Shown here in pieces: positions 1 through 6,715 of a stretch of 7,723 bases of DNA. The position numbers and the translations under genes were made by a program. The notes beneath the pieces are model-generated. The model made no database searches and was not told the DNA's origin. It saw only the letters and a list, made by a program, of their open reading frames with translations. Position 1 is the first letter of the stretch, and the number at the start of each line of letters is the position of its first letter. The stretch covers positions 1-7,723 of the forward strand of contig JASLEL010000147.1 in the NCBI GenBank assembly GCA_030151145.1, in the 5' to 3' direction. Source of the DNA: Aquirhabdus sp. (GTDB lineage Bacteria > Pseudomonadota > Gammaproteobacteria > Pseudomonadales > Moraxellaceae).

Positions 1-17
1 GCTGGGATTGTGTTCAT
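1..17 (-). CDS. Start of next gene, probably tail sheath (partial)
   Basis: An ATG at 17-15 reads M-N-T-I-P-A before the window ends. It is preceded by a good ribosome binding site, AAGAAGG, about 6 nt upstream (plus positions 24-30). From memory, DUF3383-type tail sheath proteins of this phage group often begin with a short IP-S-x-x-V-x-V-x-P segment and are encoded soon after the gp12-like neck gene. Position and first residues therefore fit a sheath gene. Only six residues are visible, so the product is inference; the start codon and its binding site are the solid part. Confidence 0.5.
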
Positions 18-52
18 AAATTACCTTCTTGAGTTGCGCCCGAGCGGGCATG

Positions 53-77
53 AAAAAACCACCCGAAGGTGGTTTTT
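53..77 (-). terminator. Intrinsic terminator with UUCG tetraloop
   Basis: Read on the minus strand, the arms AAAAACCACC and GGTGGTTTTT enclose a TTCG loop and end in a run of six T. The very stable C(UUCG)G loop and U-run mark a Rho-independent terminator 16 bp after the stop of the 168-aa gene. It has a T-run on the plus strand too and could act in both directions. A second small perfect hairpin (GCCCG-AG-CGGGC, 38-49) lies between it and the next ribosome binding site. Tail genes further left therefore need a new promoter, read-through or antitermination. Confidence 0.88.
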
Positions 78-93
78 GGATCGTTTGAATTGT

Positions 94-600
94 TTATTCA
101 GGAATGAGCATTGAACAGCTATGAACCTCCGCAGGTCGCTCCCCAATTAATAGAGGATACAAATCAACTGAAAAATCATAGCTTCCGGAGCCCGAGGACA
201 ATGGTAAAAATGTCAGATCCATTGGTGGACCTGCAACATTACCCTCTTCGGTGGTAAATCCTGAGATTACCAAATGAAAATCATCTATCGAATTTAAGTT
301 TAGATAGTTTCTAACATTTGATGGTGGATGATGTTCTCCAAACAGTGCCATCCAAAATGCCGTCAATGCATTTGTCATCACAAAATCGAAAGTGATATAC
401 AACTGCTGTATCGGCCCCGAATTAATCCGATATAAGATGCCCACAGACGTATTTGCTGGCAGTGAAAAACCGCCCTCATCAATCAGCTCTATTGATGAGG
501 GCTGACATGGCGATGGCGCTAACGTCGAATAACTCCGCCCCAACACCGGAATGCAATCAGGATTCACCTGCACCAACTGTGAGCTTGGTATTTTGCTCAT
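94..600 (-). CDS. 168-aa uncharacterised virion-associated protein, paralogue of the 479-aa neighbour
   Basis: I do not recognise this family. The start at 600 is preferred over in-frame ATGs at 606 and 615 because GGTGGTG lies about 6 nt upstream and the N-terminus then aligns with the neighbour: SQLVQVNPDCIPVLGRSY here against AQVIQVRPGCIPVLTRTF. The C-termini also match: GSYDF ... HSC (160-162) ... PE here, GYLDF ... HSC ... AE there, and both have an ALFG motif (85-88 here). No signal peptide or membrane segment is visible; many short hydrophobic and Gly/Ser stretches suggest a beta-rich fold. It is the last gene before a terminator. Sampled 60-bp blocks are 35-38% GC, against about 60% in a sampled head-gene block, which suggests separate acquisition. 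A structural or decoration role is inference from position only. Confidence 0.75.
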   Translation of the reverse strand: MSKIPSSQLVQVNPDCIPVLGRSYSTLAPSPCQPSSIELIDEGGFSLPANTSVGILYRINSGPIQQLYITFDFVMTNALTAFWMALFGEHHPPSNVRNYLNLNSIDDFHLVISGFTTEEGNVAGPPMDLTFLPLSSGSGSYDFSVDLYPLLIGERPAEVHSCSMLIPE

Positions 601-636
601 GTACATCACCACCATTTTGATTGGAAGATTAAGTAC

Positions 637-683
637 CAGACCGTCGCTGTTTAGCGATCGCCAGGCAGCTTACTTAAGGTCTG
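637..683 (-). promoter_or_regulatory. Possible stem-loop in the leader of the 168-aa gene
   Basis: The 95-bp gap between the 479-aa and 168-aa genes contains an outer inverted repeat, CAGACC (637-642) with GGTCTG (678-683). Inside it lies a five-pair hairpin, TCGCT-GTTT-AGCGA (644-657). There is no T-run, so it is not an intrinsic terminator. It could be an mRNA processing or stability element or a protein binding site; nothing here decides which. Confidence 0.25.
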
Positions 684-695
684 CTGTCGACAAGA

Positions 696-2135
696 TCACT
701 CGGCCTCAATATACCCACACGAATGCCATGTCGTTGCCTGGGTAATGTGAATCAGTGACGCAAAATCCAGATATCCAGAGGGGATCAAATCATTTGGTGT
801 AGGTGAGAGCGTAAATGTGATCGGCTCGCTGTTCAGACCTGATGCCGTATTAAAATCATCCCGTCCGAACAACGCGACCACAAAATCTGTATCACTCTGA
901 TCTGTAAAATTAAAATACTGGATAGAGTTCCCCTGACCAAACAGATTGACCGCAACCGCGCCGGTCATCGGTATCTGCCCGTTCAGCGCATTAAAAATCA
1001 ACTGAACATTACTGTCCGGATTCGCACCAAGCGTTGTCAGATCCACAGTCACCTGCACTGGCGGGTTATTGTTGATATGACCCGTGATCACATACTTCTG
1101 GGCCCATGGAAAACCGTTCGTACTCGGTAAACTATTCCACTCAAACGCATCCGCCGCACAATCCAGCCCACTCACGCACGAATGGATCACATAGGGATTG
1201 AAACTGTCCTGACCATTATTCAATATGCTGTACACATCAATGTAAGACTCTCCGCTGTACTGAGACATGTCCGTTGGCAGGATCGTGATATTGCCGCCAT
1301 TGCCCGTAAAATCTGGCGCAGCAGCAAAACCTGACAGTTTGCGACCTTCCGTCACCGGATCTGGAATCACTTGCAAAGCGTGATTTAAACCCGGATTACT
1401 CTGTAGCAAGCCATTCACTGCACTAAACCAATATTCAGATGTCCCATTTGCAATCGCCGGATTCGCATAAGTAACCGTTTTGGTCATCCCCGCCACCTGA
1501 TACGTCATGACCAGATGGGTGGTATTGAAAAATCCGTTCAGCGTATTCCCCTGACTATCAGTCAGTGGTGCACTGAGCGGCAGACGATACGCTGTCGGCG
1601 TACAAGACATCGGTGCCAGACAGGCATAGAATCCCGACCGCCCACTTGGCAGCACCGTGGTGAACGTCGGATTGACCGTCACGCCATCCTGCGAGGTCGT
1701 ATCAAAAGCACGCCATGCAGAGGCATCACCATCAATCCAGATCCCAAGCCGCAGAGGGTCCGTGGTGCTGGGATTAGTGATCACGATATCGCCCCACACA
1801 TTACCCGACTCCACCACCAGCTCAGGACGATTGGCAAGCCATGCCGTCAAGATGCTGTCTGGTGATGTCTGATCGGGCGCAGGCGGATAGGCAGGCGCAG
1901 CTTCACTGGAGAGCACACCATGAGCCGGTACGGTATAAACCGTGCCGTTAATCGAGACAAAGAAGGTCAGATCAGCAGACGTGCCGTTACTGCCATCCCA
2001 AAAATGGATATAACTCAACGCCCCCTCACACCCAATCATCTGCCCCTCTGCTGACGTGAATGTACGCGTCAACACCGGTATGCAACCCGGACGCACCTGT
2101 ATCACCTGGGCGGCATGGATACTGATACTGTTCAT
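696..2135 (-). CDS. 479-aa uncharacterised protein with three divergent internal repeats
   Basis: I do not recognise this family. The ATG at 2135 has TAGGAT about 7 nt upstream. After an N-terminal segment (about 1-35, including VIQVRPGCIPVL) the protein appears to contain three copies of a domain of about 145 residues: roughly 36-172, 178-320 and 326-473. Each ends in a (Y/H)-(A/S)-C motif (170-172, 318-320, 471-473). Copies two and three align best: HLVMTYQV ... YWFSAVNGLL against KYVITGHI ... LIFNALNGQI, and ITILPTD ... SYIDV against FTLSPTP ... GYLDF. The composition is rich in Thr, Asn, Ser and Gly with few Lys, typical of beta-sandwich virion proteins. It sits 59 bp after the neck gene, where a sheath gene might be expected. 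A decoration, fibre-like or neck/tail accessory role is inference. Confidence 0.85.
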   Translation of the reverse strand: MNSISIHAAQVIQVRPGCIPVLTRTFTSAEGQMIGCEGALSYIHFWDGSNGTSADLTFFVSINGTVYTVPAHGVLSSEAAPAYPPAPDQTSPDSILTAWLANRPELVVESGNVWGDIVITNPSTTDPLRLGIWIDGDASAWRAFDTTSQDGVTVNPTFTTVLPSGRSGFYACLAPMSCTPTAYRLPLSAPLTDSQGNTLNGFFNTTHLVMTYQVAGMTKTVTYANPAIANGTSEYWFSAVNGLLQSNPGLNHALQVIPDPVTEGRKLSGFAAAPDFTGNGGNITILPTDMSQYSGESYIDVYSILNNGQDSFNPYVIHSCVSGLDCAADAFEWNSLPSTNGFPWAQKYVITGHINNNPPVQVTVDLTTLGANPDSNVQLIFNALNGQIPMTGAVAVNLFGQGNSIQYFNFTDQSDTDFVVALFGRDDFNTASGLNSEPITFTLSPTPNDLIPSGYLDFASLIHITQATTWHSCGYIEAE

Positions 2136-2194
2136 GGATAAATCCTATCTTTGCATTTTGAGTGGGCAGACTTCTTGAGCTGGCCCATGATTCA

Positions 2195-2698
2195 TCACAT
2201 CACCGCCTCAAACACCGGCACATCCAGATGAGTCGCCGCCTCATACGGCAACGTGACCTGTGCGTTGTATTGCAGCCTGATTTCGACCTTCCAGCGCTCC
2301 TCATACTGACGCTGATCATTCTCAAACTGGATCTGCCTTGCATCCTCGGCATACAGCGGCGTGATCCCATCCGGGAACTGATCCACCGTCAGGGCATCGC
2401 GCCACAGTACAGCGAGCGTCACCGCCGTGTCTTGCGCCGACGCCCCATAGCAGTCCACCTGGATCAGATACTCACTCGGCATCTTGAGCGTCAGCAGCCC
2501 CGTATCGGCATCATAAGTCGTCACATTGGTCGAGAGTCGCGTTACCGACAGCGGCGTCAGCACGATGACATTCTCGCGTGGCATCGGCACCTGATTATCG
2601 AGCGCCCGCACAATCGATGCCTGTGGATATATACCCTGTAAAAACCCCACCAACGCCGTAAAGACATCGCTTTGGCTCGTTAAGAGAGTTGCAGACAT
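2195..2698 (-). CDS. Neck protein, gp12-like (LIC_12616 family)
   Basis: This 167-aa protein fits the phage neck-terminator gp12-like family, which sits at the head-tail junction between connector and tail tube. Visible family-like traits are an N-terminal helix ending in FLQGIYP, then a beta-rich body with MPRENVIVLTPL, a segment listing measured or sampled strands (YLIQVDCYG), and ARQIQFENDQRQYEERWKVE near the C-terminus. I chose the ATG at 2698 because AAAGG lies about 7 nt upstream; a start at 2725 would add nine residues with no binding site. It overlaps the preceding gene by 19 bp, which suggests translational coupling. Its product should contact both the head-closure protein and the tail. 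The family call is from memory of sequence style and order, without a profile search. Confidence 0.75.
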   Translation of the reverse strand: MSATLLTSQSDVFTALVGFLQGIYPQASIVRALDNQVPMPRENVIVLTPLSVTRLSTNVTTYDADTGLLTLKMPSEYLIQVDCYGASAQDTAVTLAVLWRDALTVDQFPDGITPLYAEDARQIQFENDQRQYEERWKVEIRLQYNAQVTLPYEAATHLDVPVFEAVM

Positions 2699-3060
2699 AC
2701 CGCCACCTTTGTCCAATCGGGCCATGACTCAAGGACACGCACGATCTGCCACTGATTGCCCCGGATACCCGGCACACTGAAAGTCATCTTGTCACTGCCC
2801 TGCTGATCGGCACGGATCACCCCATGCCAGTTGCCCTGCAGATAAACCGTGCGTGAGATCTGCGCCATGTTCAGGCCGAGCTGCTGATGCAGCTCACTGC
2901 CCATCGACTGTACCTGCACCATCACCTCGATCGGGCCTGAGTACACCGCATGGCGTTTGCCATCAGTGCCCTGCGTCGCCCCCTCATAGGGATAGAGCTG
3001 GGCACACAGATCCGGTGTGACGTGACGGATTGCCCCGCGAACGATGCCGTGCAGGTTCAT
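2680..3060 (-). CDS. Head-closure-type neck protein
   Basis: This 126-aa protein begins MNLHGIVRGAI and ends with VRVLESWPDWTKVAVCLQL. That start and the LE-WPDW-VAV-LQ ending recur in small phage proteins found between DUF4054 and gp12-like genes, usually annotated only as hypothetical. Its position fits a head-closure (stopper) protein that seals the filled head and joins the neck. Two in-frame ATGs exist, at 3069 and 3060. I chose 3060 because MNLHGIV is the usual beginning and GGGATGA lies upstream at a workable distance, although the ribosome binding site is weak. The body is beta-rich (SGPIEVMVQVQSM, SRTVYLQGNWHGVIR). It overlaps the next gene by 19 bp. The function is inferred from order and resemblance. 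Confidence 0.7.
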   Translation of the reverse strand: MNLHGIVRGAIRHVTPDLCAQLYPYEGATQGTDGKRHAVYSGPIEVMVQVQSMGSELHQQLGLNMAQISRTVYLQGNWHGVIRADQQGSDKMTFSVPGIRGNQWQIVRVLESWPDWTKVAVCLQLS

Positions 3061-3111
3061 AGTGATCATCCCAAGGAAAAAAATTACGCAAACGAAACCA
3101 AGCGCCGCGGC

Positions 3112-3501
3112 TTAACGCCCCGACACATAGCGCAGCGTGCGATACGGAGTGGTCAGAGCCCAATATTTCGCGCCATAGGGCGTCTGCACATACCACGACT
3201 CGGCCTGTGTGATCTTGCCGTAGTCGGCAGCGACCGACGTGCTGCCCTGCGTCGCATGGGTCACTCGACCCACAAGGCCCGATGGGCCATTGCCCGTCCC
3301 CTGCTCAAGCGACGCGATATGCGCCGTGAGCAGGTTTAGGAGCAGCGCTCGCTGGTTCGGATCGACGATCATGGATGCATCCGTCGGGTCCAGCACCAGC
3401 GTTGCCTCGGCAAAGTACGCCGACAAGAGCACCGACGCCACACCCGCAAACGTCGGATACCGCGTCAGGAATGCAGTCAGATCAAAAGTCACCGTACTCA
3501 T
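3112..3501 (-). CDS. DUF4054 head-tail connector protein
   Basis: This 129-aa protein has the layout of DUF4054 proteins: an N-terminal FLTRYPTFAGV segment, a helix with LLSAYFAEATLVLDP, then the helix QRALLLNLLTAHIASLEQG, a Gly-rich loop (GNGPSGLVGRVTHATQGSTSV), and the C-terminal TPYGAKYWALTTPYRTLRYV with its Trp/Tyr-rich signature. This mostly helical family is a first-layer head-completion or adaptor protein binding below the portal, comparable to gp6-like connectors. The ATG at 3501 has GAGGTGAG about 4 nt upstream. The gene lies 40 bp after the small head protein and 51 bp before the head-closure gene, in the usual order. Length and motifs are normal for the family. Confidence 0.85.
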   Translation of the reverse strand: MSTVTFDLTAFLTRYPTFAGVASVLLSAYFAEATLVLDPTDASMIVDPNQRALLLNLLTAHIASLEQGTGNGPSGLVGRVTHATQGSTSVAADYGKITQAESWYVQTPYGAKYWALTTPYRTLRYVSGR

Positions 3502-3541
3502 GTCTCACCTCAAACTTCTGTCAATGAATCACGTTTAGACA

Positions 3542-3883
3542 TCAGGCTTTGGCGTCGCTGACCGGCGTCGGACCAGTGGCCCCAACGCGCGCATCACCCG
3601 ACTGCTGCAGTGGCTCAAGACCCGTCGCAGGCGACGGATTCGCCTGTGCCTGCGCTGCTGCATCGACAGGCTTGGCCTGCGCAAAGACAAAGCCCTGCTT
3701 CACAAAGGCCGCACCGGCATTGCGCTTCAGCCACTCGGTCCAGAAGGCCTCATCCACATCTGCAGTGAGACCGTAGCTACCGATCACACTGCTCGTGTTC
3801 AGACCATTAAAGACCACGCGCTTGTTATCCACACGCGCAACCAGACCATGCGGCAGTTTGCAGCCGACTGTTACTGTAGCCAT
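3542..3883 (-). CDS. Small conserved head protein next to the capsid gene
   Basis: This 113-aa product has no function I can name. Residues 1 to about 75 look like a small folded domain: MATVTVGCKLPHGLVARV at the start, then NGLNTSSVIGSYGLT, then a helix DEAFWTEWLKRN. Short proteins with this opening and the FW-W-K motif are common directly after DUF2184 capsid genes. Residues from about 72 are a low-complexity Ala/Pro/Gln tail, probably disordered. The start is translationally coupled: its likely binding site GGGAG (8 nt before ATG) lies inside the last codons of the capsid gene, whose stop is only 3 bp away. An accessory capsid or completion role is plausible from position only. Confidence 0.8.
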   Translation of the reverse strand: MATVTVGCKLPHGLVARVDNKRVVFNGLNTSSVIGSYGLTADVDEAFWTEWLKRNAGAAFVKQGFVFAQAKPVDAAAQAQANPSPATGLEPLQQSGDARVGATGPTPVSDAKA

Positions 3884-3886
3884 ACC

Positions 3887-4873
3887 TTACACTCCCAGCA
3901 TTTGCGCGATGGCAAATGGACGATAGATGATGGTCCCGAAGGTCCCTTGCGATTTCTTCTGCTTAAAGCTGGAGATCTCACGAATGATCGGATGCGCACG
4001 CAGCTTCTCGGTAAAGCCACACACCGCCGTCGGCTGACCATTGATCTTATCGATGATCAGTTGCACCAGCTCGCCCGCTACCGTTGAGTATTCCGGCGCC
4101 GACACCACACGCAGATTCGGGAAATTCTGCTTCAGCACCTCGCGCACCTGCACGTTGTACTGGTTGGTCTTACCGAGTTCCACCATCGACTTCGGCGACA
4201 GCGCCAGCGTCATGGCATCGGTCATCTCGACCAGACCATCGGCCTGCGACTGCAGTTGTTTAAACAGCGCCAGCACATCGTTATAGATACTGATACTGTC
4301 GGTGGTCGACAGCGACCATTGCGCCGCCGGCGTGATCGGTGCAGACAGACTTGGATCATTCAGCAGACCATAGTTTTCCAGGCCCGCGATACCGTAGAAG
4401 TAAGACTTGTTCTGAAACTTATTCAGGGTCAGGATCGACGCCTGATTCAGCTCCGAGGTCCACGCCAGACGCGCATCGCCATACAGATCCGCCTCCAGAT
4501 CACCCCACTGGGTAATGGTCTGGTAGTGGTAGCTCTGACGCTGCGGGAAGTTCACATTGGCACTGGTCGAACCGTTGGTGTTGTAATCACCATAGCTCGA
4601 CACCTGACCGCTATGCTCCACAAACGGGAACATCATCGACTTGGTGGTCCAGTCGCCCATCTTCTTCTCAGTACCAACGATCTCGGCTGCCTTCATCGGC
4701 GCAAACAGCACCTCGATGGTAGTCGGATCGAAATACTGCGACATATAAGCTGGAATGCCGCCATTCACCGCCGTCACCAAGGACGGCTGCGCATCCATGG
4801 TCATCTGGTAGCCCGCCGGGAAATGCACACCCGCTTTTTGTTTCATCCGTTCAAATTGATGTTTCACGCTCAT
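3887..4873 (-). CDS. Major capsid protein (DUF2184 family)
   Basis: This 328-aa protein matches the DUF2184 major capsid family (HK97-like fold) in length and pattern. An N-terminal arm (about 1-40) leads to AYMSQYFDPTTIEVLFAPM (42-60) and a strand-rich stretch on vertex formation. It continues with a GDYNTNG loop (95-101), the helix ELNQASILTLNKFQNKSYFYG (141-161), and the characteristic GLENYGLLNDP (164-174). Near the C-terminus come AVCGFTEKLRAHPII and SQGTFGTIIYRPFAIAQMLG, typical of this family. The ATG at 4873 has GGGGAG 8 nt upstream, inside the end of the cement gene, and the intergenic gap is 3 bp, so translation is probably coupled. It follows the protease-scaffold and cement genes in the standard order. 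Whether the arm is cleaved on maturation cannot be read from the sequence. Confidence 0.92.
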   Translation of the reverse strand: MSVKHQFERMKQKAGVHFPAGYQMTMDAQPSLVTAVNGGIPAYMSQYFDPTTIEVLFAPMKAAEIVGTEKKMGDWTTKSMMFPFVEHSGQVSSYGDYNTNGSTSANVNFPQRQSYHYQTITQWGDLEADLYGDARLAWTSELNQASILTLNKFQNKSYFYGIAGLENYGLLNDPSLSAPITPAAQWSLSTTDSISIYNDVLALFKQLQSQADGLVEMTDAMTLALSPKSMVELGKTNQYNVQVREVLKQNFPNLRVVSAPEYSTVAGELVQLIIDKINGQPTAVCGFTEKLRAHPIIREISSFKQKKSQGTFGTIIYRPFAIAQMLGV

Positions 4874-4876
4874 GGC

Positions 4877-5359
4877 TTATGCTCCCCATGTCGACATTTT
4901 GATGAGTTCGCCCGCATTGGCCGTGCTTGCCACGACGAAATTGGTTTCGATATAGCCCGCGACAGTGCTTCCGGTCGCAGCAGTCTGCACTGTACCTGTG
5001 GTCGTGGACGCAAAGACCTTCTGACCGACAACGGCATTGGTGCTGGTCCGCACCCAATAATCCCCCGCCGCCATCAGCGTCACCGGATAGCCCTGCGGGA
5101 TCACCGCACTCGACTCACCCAGCCACGCCGTGATCACCGCCGACGCATCGCGGCGGACAAAGCCGGTCGGCACGCCACTACCGGCATTGGTCACCAGACC
5201 ATTGCCATCGGCCCAAGCAAAGCGCGCAACCGTCACCCCGCCAACCCCTGCAACAAAAGTCCCCTCACCCGCCAGCACAGTCGCCTGCGGATTGGCCGAC
5301 GCCAGATCGCCCTCAACCGCAGGAGACAGATAATTCCCTACTTGTGTTTGTAACGTCAT
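4877..5359 (-). CDS. Structural cement (capsid decoration) protein, Gp24-like
   Basis: This 160-aa protein resembles the Gp24-type structural cement proteins encoded just before DUF2184 capsid genes. They bind the outside of the capsid lattice and stabilise it. Visible marks are the MTLQTQVGNYLSPAVEGDLAS opening, VGRF-like segments (VTVARFAWAD), a GFVRRD motif before an IPQGYPVTLMAAGDYWV strand pair, and a C-terminal AGYIETNFVVAS ... ELIKMSTWGA. I chose the ATG at 5359 because AAGGGG lies 8 nt upstream; a TTG two codons earlier is possible but worse placed. It starts 12 bp after the protease-scaffold stop and ends 3 bp before the capsid start, forming a tight translational unit. Low Lys, high Ala/Gly/Thr/Val composition is normal for the family. 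Confidence 0.85.
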   Translation of the reverse strand: MTLQTQVGNYLSPAVEGDLASANPQATVLAGEGTFVAGVGGVTVARFAWADGNGLVTNAGSGVPTGFVRRDASAVITAWLGESSAVIPQGYPVTLMAAGDYWVRTSTNAVVGQKVFASTTTGTVQTAATGSTVAGYIETNFVVASTANAGELIKMSTWGA

Positions 5360-5371
5360 GATCAAATCCCC

Positions 5372-6040
5372 TTATTTGAAACGATCGAGGCCCACATCCG
5401 CACTGAACGCCTGCTCGGCGCCCGACCATGCAGCATCGTGAGCAATACCACTGGACGACGTATTCGCCAGATTAAAAATCGTCGGCAGCGCCGACGCATG
5501 TACCCCATGGGTATCCAGACCCATCTGATCCAGCGCAAAGCGATAGACCGCCTCAGCACTGCCCAGACCGACCATACCGACCACCGGCTCGACCGCACGG
5601 CGCGCCGCATGCAGCGCATCATTGGCGAGGATCGCCTTGGACACCTCATCTTTCGCGATGGCCAGCGCATCTGCGAGCACGGCATCCATCGCCGCATCGC
5701 TATCCGCATCCTCGTCATCGTCATCGTCGTCATCAGTTGCGACAGCATTGGCTTTCAGACCGGCTTTCTTTTTACGGCTCTTGGCAGCGCGGACTTTCTT
5801 GGCCTTGACTGCCGCCTCGGCTGCCTCATCCTCCTCCGCCTGCAGCGCCGCATCTTCCTCGGCAGCCTGCTTCTCCTCTGGCGTCAGCGGATCATCATCC
5901 TCATCGGTATCGTCAATCGCCGCATCGAGCGCCATCATCTGCGCCAGAATGGCATTGCGCTTGGCCTCCGTGACGACGCCCGCTAGCGACCGACGCAACT
6001 CAACCTTGGCTGCGATCAGCCCTAACTTGCGTTGTTTCAT
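5372..6040 (-). CDS. Nested in-frame scaffold protein from an internal start
   Basis: Met189 of the protease-scaffold (codon 6040-6038, MKQRKLGLIAAK) is preceded by GAGGA exactly 7 nt upstream, a better ribosome binding site than that of the full-length gene. Starting there gives a 222-aa protein holding only the charged scaffold part and the capsid-interacting end, with no protease. The boundary falls right where the protease domain ends. Known parallels are phage lambda C/Nu3 and Mu I/Z, where an in-frame internal start makes the scaffold in excess over protease. The site and boundary are seen directly; that it is used is inference. Confidence 0.65.
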   Translation of the reverse strand: MKQRKLGLIAAKVELRRSLAGVVTEAKRNAILAQMMALDAAIDDTDEDDDPLTPEEKQAAEEDAALQAEEDEAAEAAVKAKKVRAAKSRKKKAGLKANAVATDDDDDDDEDADSDAAMDAVLADALAIAKDEVSKAILANDALHAARRAVEPVVGMVGLGSAEAVYRFALDQMGLDTHGVHASALPTIFNLANTSSSGIAHDAAWSGAEQAFSADVGLDRFK

Positions 6041-6604
6041 GGGTTTATCCTCATGATGAAATGGATCATGGTCGTGAACAATCACATCAGCACCCGCCCG
6101 ACCAACCTCGACGAGTGCCAAATGGTTACCTTGGATATCGCGCATCACCCCGTCATAGGGCATCCCCTCATACACCCCCGGCGTCATATCCGGGCGGTAG
6201 CGATAGCCACAAGACAGCTGCTCCTGCTTGCCGCTCTCGATCAGCGCAATCGCCGGCGCATCCCAGATCATCAAATCGGCATCGAGGTACGGCGCGTTAA
6301 ACACCACATCCGAGCCAATCGCACCGACCGTCAAGTCTTTCTGCGGATCTTTGGCTGACACCGGCGTGTGTTTGATCAGGATCGGTTTACCAACGAACGT
6401 CGGTGCCGCACGGGCCAACTCCTTCGGATCACGTAAGAGCTGATAGACCTGATCGGCCTTCAGGCCCAGCGCCTGCCAGCCCGGAATCTCACGGCCCAGA
6501 TAAGGATTGACTGTGGCTTTGGAGATATGACTCATCGCCACCCGCAGATGGCCGTCCGCATCCTTTGCACGCATCGAATCGTCGAGTGCAATCAAATCGG
6601 TCAT
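5372..6604 (-). CDS. Prohead protease fused to scaffold (DUF2213 family)
   Basis: This 410-aa protein has two parts. Residues 1 to about 185 match DUF2213, the predicted HK97-type prohead protease that cleaves scaffold and capsid during head maturation. I see PTFVGKPILIKHTPVS (candidate His79), EQLSCGYRY (candidate Ser131) and GNHLALVEVGRAGADV (His161), which together could be the catalytic residues; this assignment is inferred from family pattern. Residues about 190-335 are strongly charged and Ala-rich, with an Asp run (DDDDDDDED, 291-299) and a basic patch (KSRKKK), as in scaffolds. The end, EAVYRFALDQMGLDTHGVHASAL (351-373), resembles the capsid-interacting tail of the family. The ATG at 6604 has AGAGAG about 7 nt upstream. 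An internal start probably makes the scaffold alone. It is the first gene after a terminator. Confidence 0.9.
   Translation of the reverse strand: MTDLIALDDSMRAKDADGHLRVAMSHISKATVNPYLGREIPGWQALGLKADQVYQLLRDPKELARAAPTFVGKPILIKHTPVSAKDPQKDLTVGAIGSDVVFNAPYLDADLMIWDAPAIALIESGKQEQLSCGYRYRPDMTPGVYEGMPYDGVMRDIQGNHLALVEVGRAGADVIVHDHDPFHHEDKPMKQRKLGLIAAKVELRRSLAGVVTEAKRNAILAQMMALDAAIDDTDEDDDPLTPEEKQAAEEDAALQAEEDEAAEAAVKAKKVRAAKSRKKKAGLKANAVATDDDDDDDEDADSDAAMDAVLADALAIAKDEVSKAILANDALHAARRAVEPVVGMVGLGSAEAVYRFALDQMGLDTHGVHASALPTIFNLANTSSSGIAHDAAWSGAEQAFSADVGLDRFK
6048..6052 (-). promoter_or_regulatory. Internal ribosome binding site for the nested scaffold
   Basis: GAGGA on the minus strand, 7 nt before the ATG at 6040, lies within the protease coding sequence. 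It is the strongest Shine-Dalgarno match in this gene and sits at the protease/scaffold domain boundary. Confidence 0.65.
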
Positions 6605-6647
6605 AGCTGTTCTCTCTGCTTTTTATAAAAGCTTTTCTATCGCCAAT

Positions 6648-6673
6648 AAAAAAACCGCCTCAAAGGGCGGCTT
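6648..6673 (-). terminator. Intrinsic terminator upstream of the head operon
   Basis: On the minus strand, AAGCCGCC pairs with GGCGGTTT (one G-U pair) around a six-base loop and is followed by seven T. It ends 43 bp before the protease-scaffold ATG and insulates the head operon from the RNA array to the right. The short AT-rich gap 6605-6647 would have to hold a promoter if the head genes are not reached by read-through. It contains a TATAAA (6622-6627) and the palindrome AAAAGCTTTT, but no well-placed -35 box, so I do not call one. Confidence 0.88.
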
Positions 6674-6715
6674 AACTATCGTTCATTCATCAATGTGTAC
6701 TTGTTGCAGAGCGCC

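Noticed and set aside
2136..2194. Inverted repeat TGGGC ... GCCCA as a terminator between the neck gene and the 479-aa gene
   Set aside because: The loop is long, there is no T-run, and the downstream gene has a normal ribosome binding site, so read-through is expected.
4256..5353. A 365-codon open frame on the plus strand opposite the capsid and cement genes
   Set aside because: It is rich in Arg and His with no family pattern, has no suitable ribosome binding site, and lies wholly opposite well-recognised genes, so it is an antisense shadow.
5438..6056. Plus-strand open frames opposite the protease-scaffold gene, with Ser/Ala and Ile runs
   Set aside because: They mirror the repetitive acidic codons of the scaffold region on the opposite strand; no independent evidence supports translation.
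6622..6650. A promoter for the head operon with -10 TATAAA
   Set aside because: The -35 match is poor and the start of transcription would fall at or inside the ribosome binding site.
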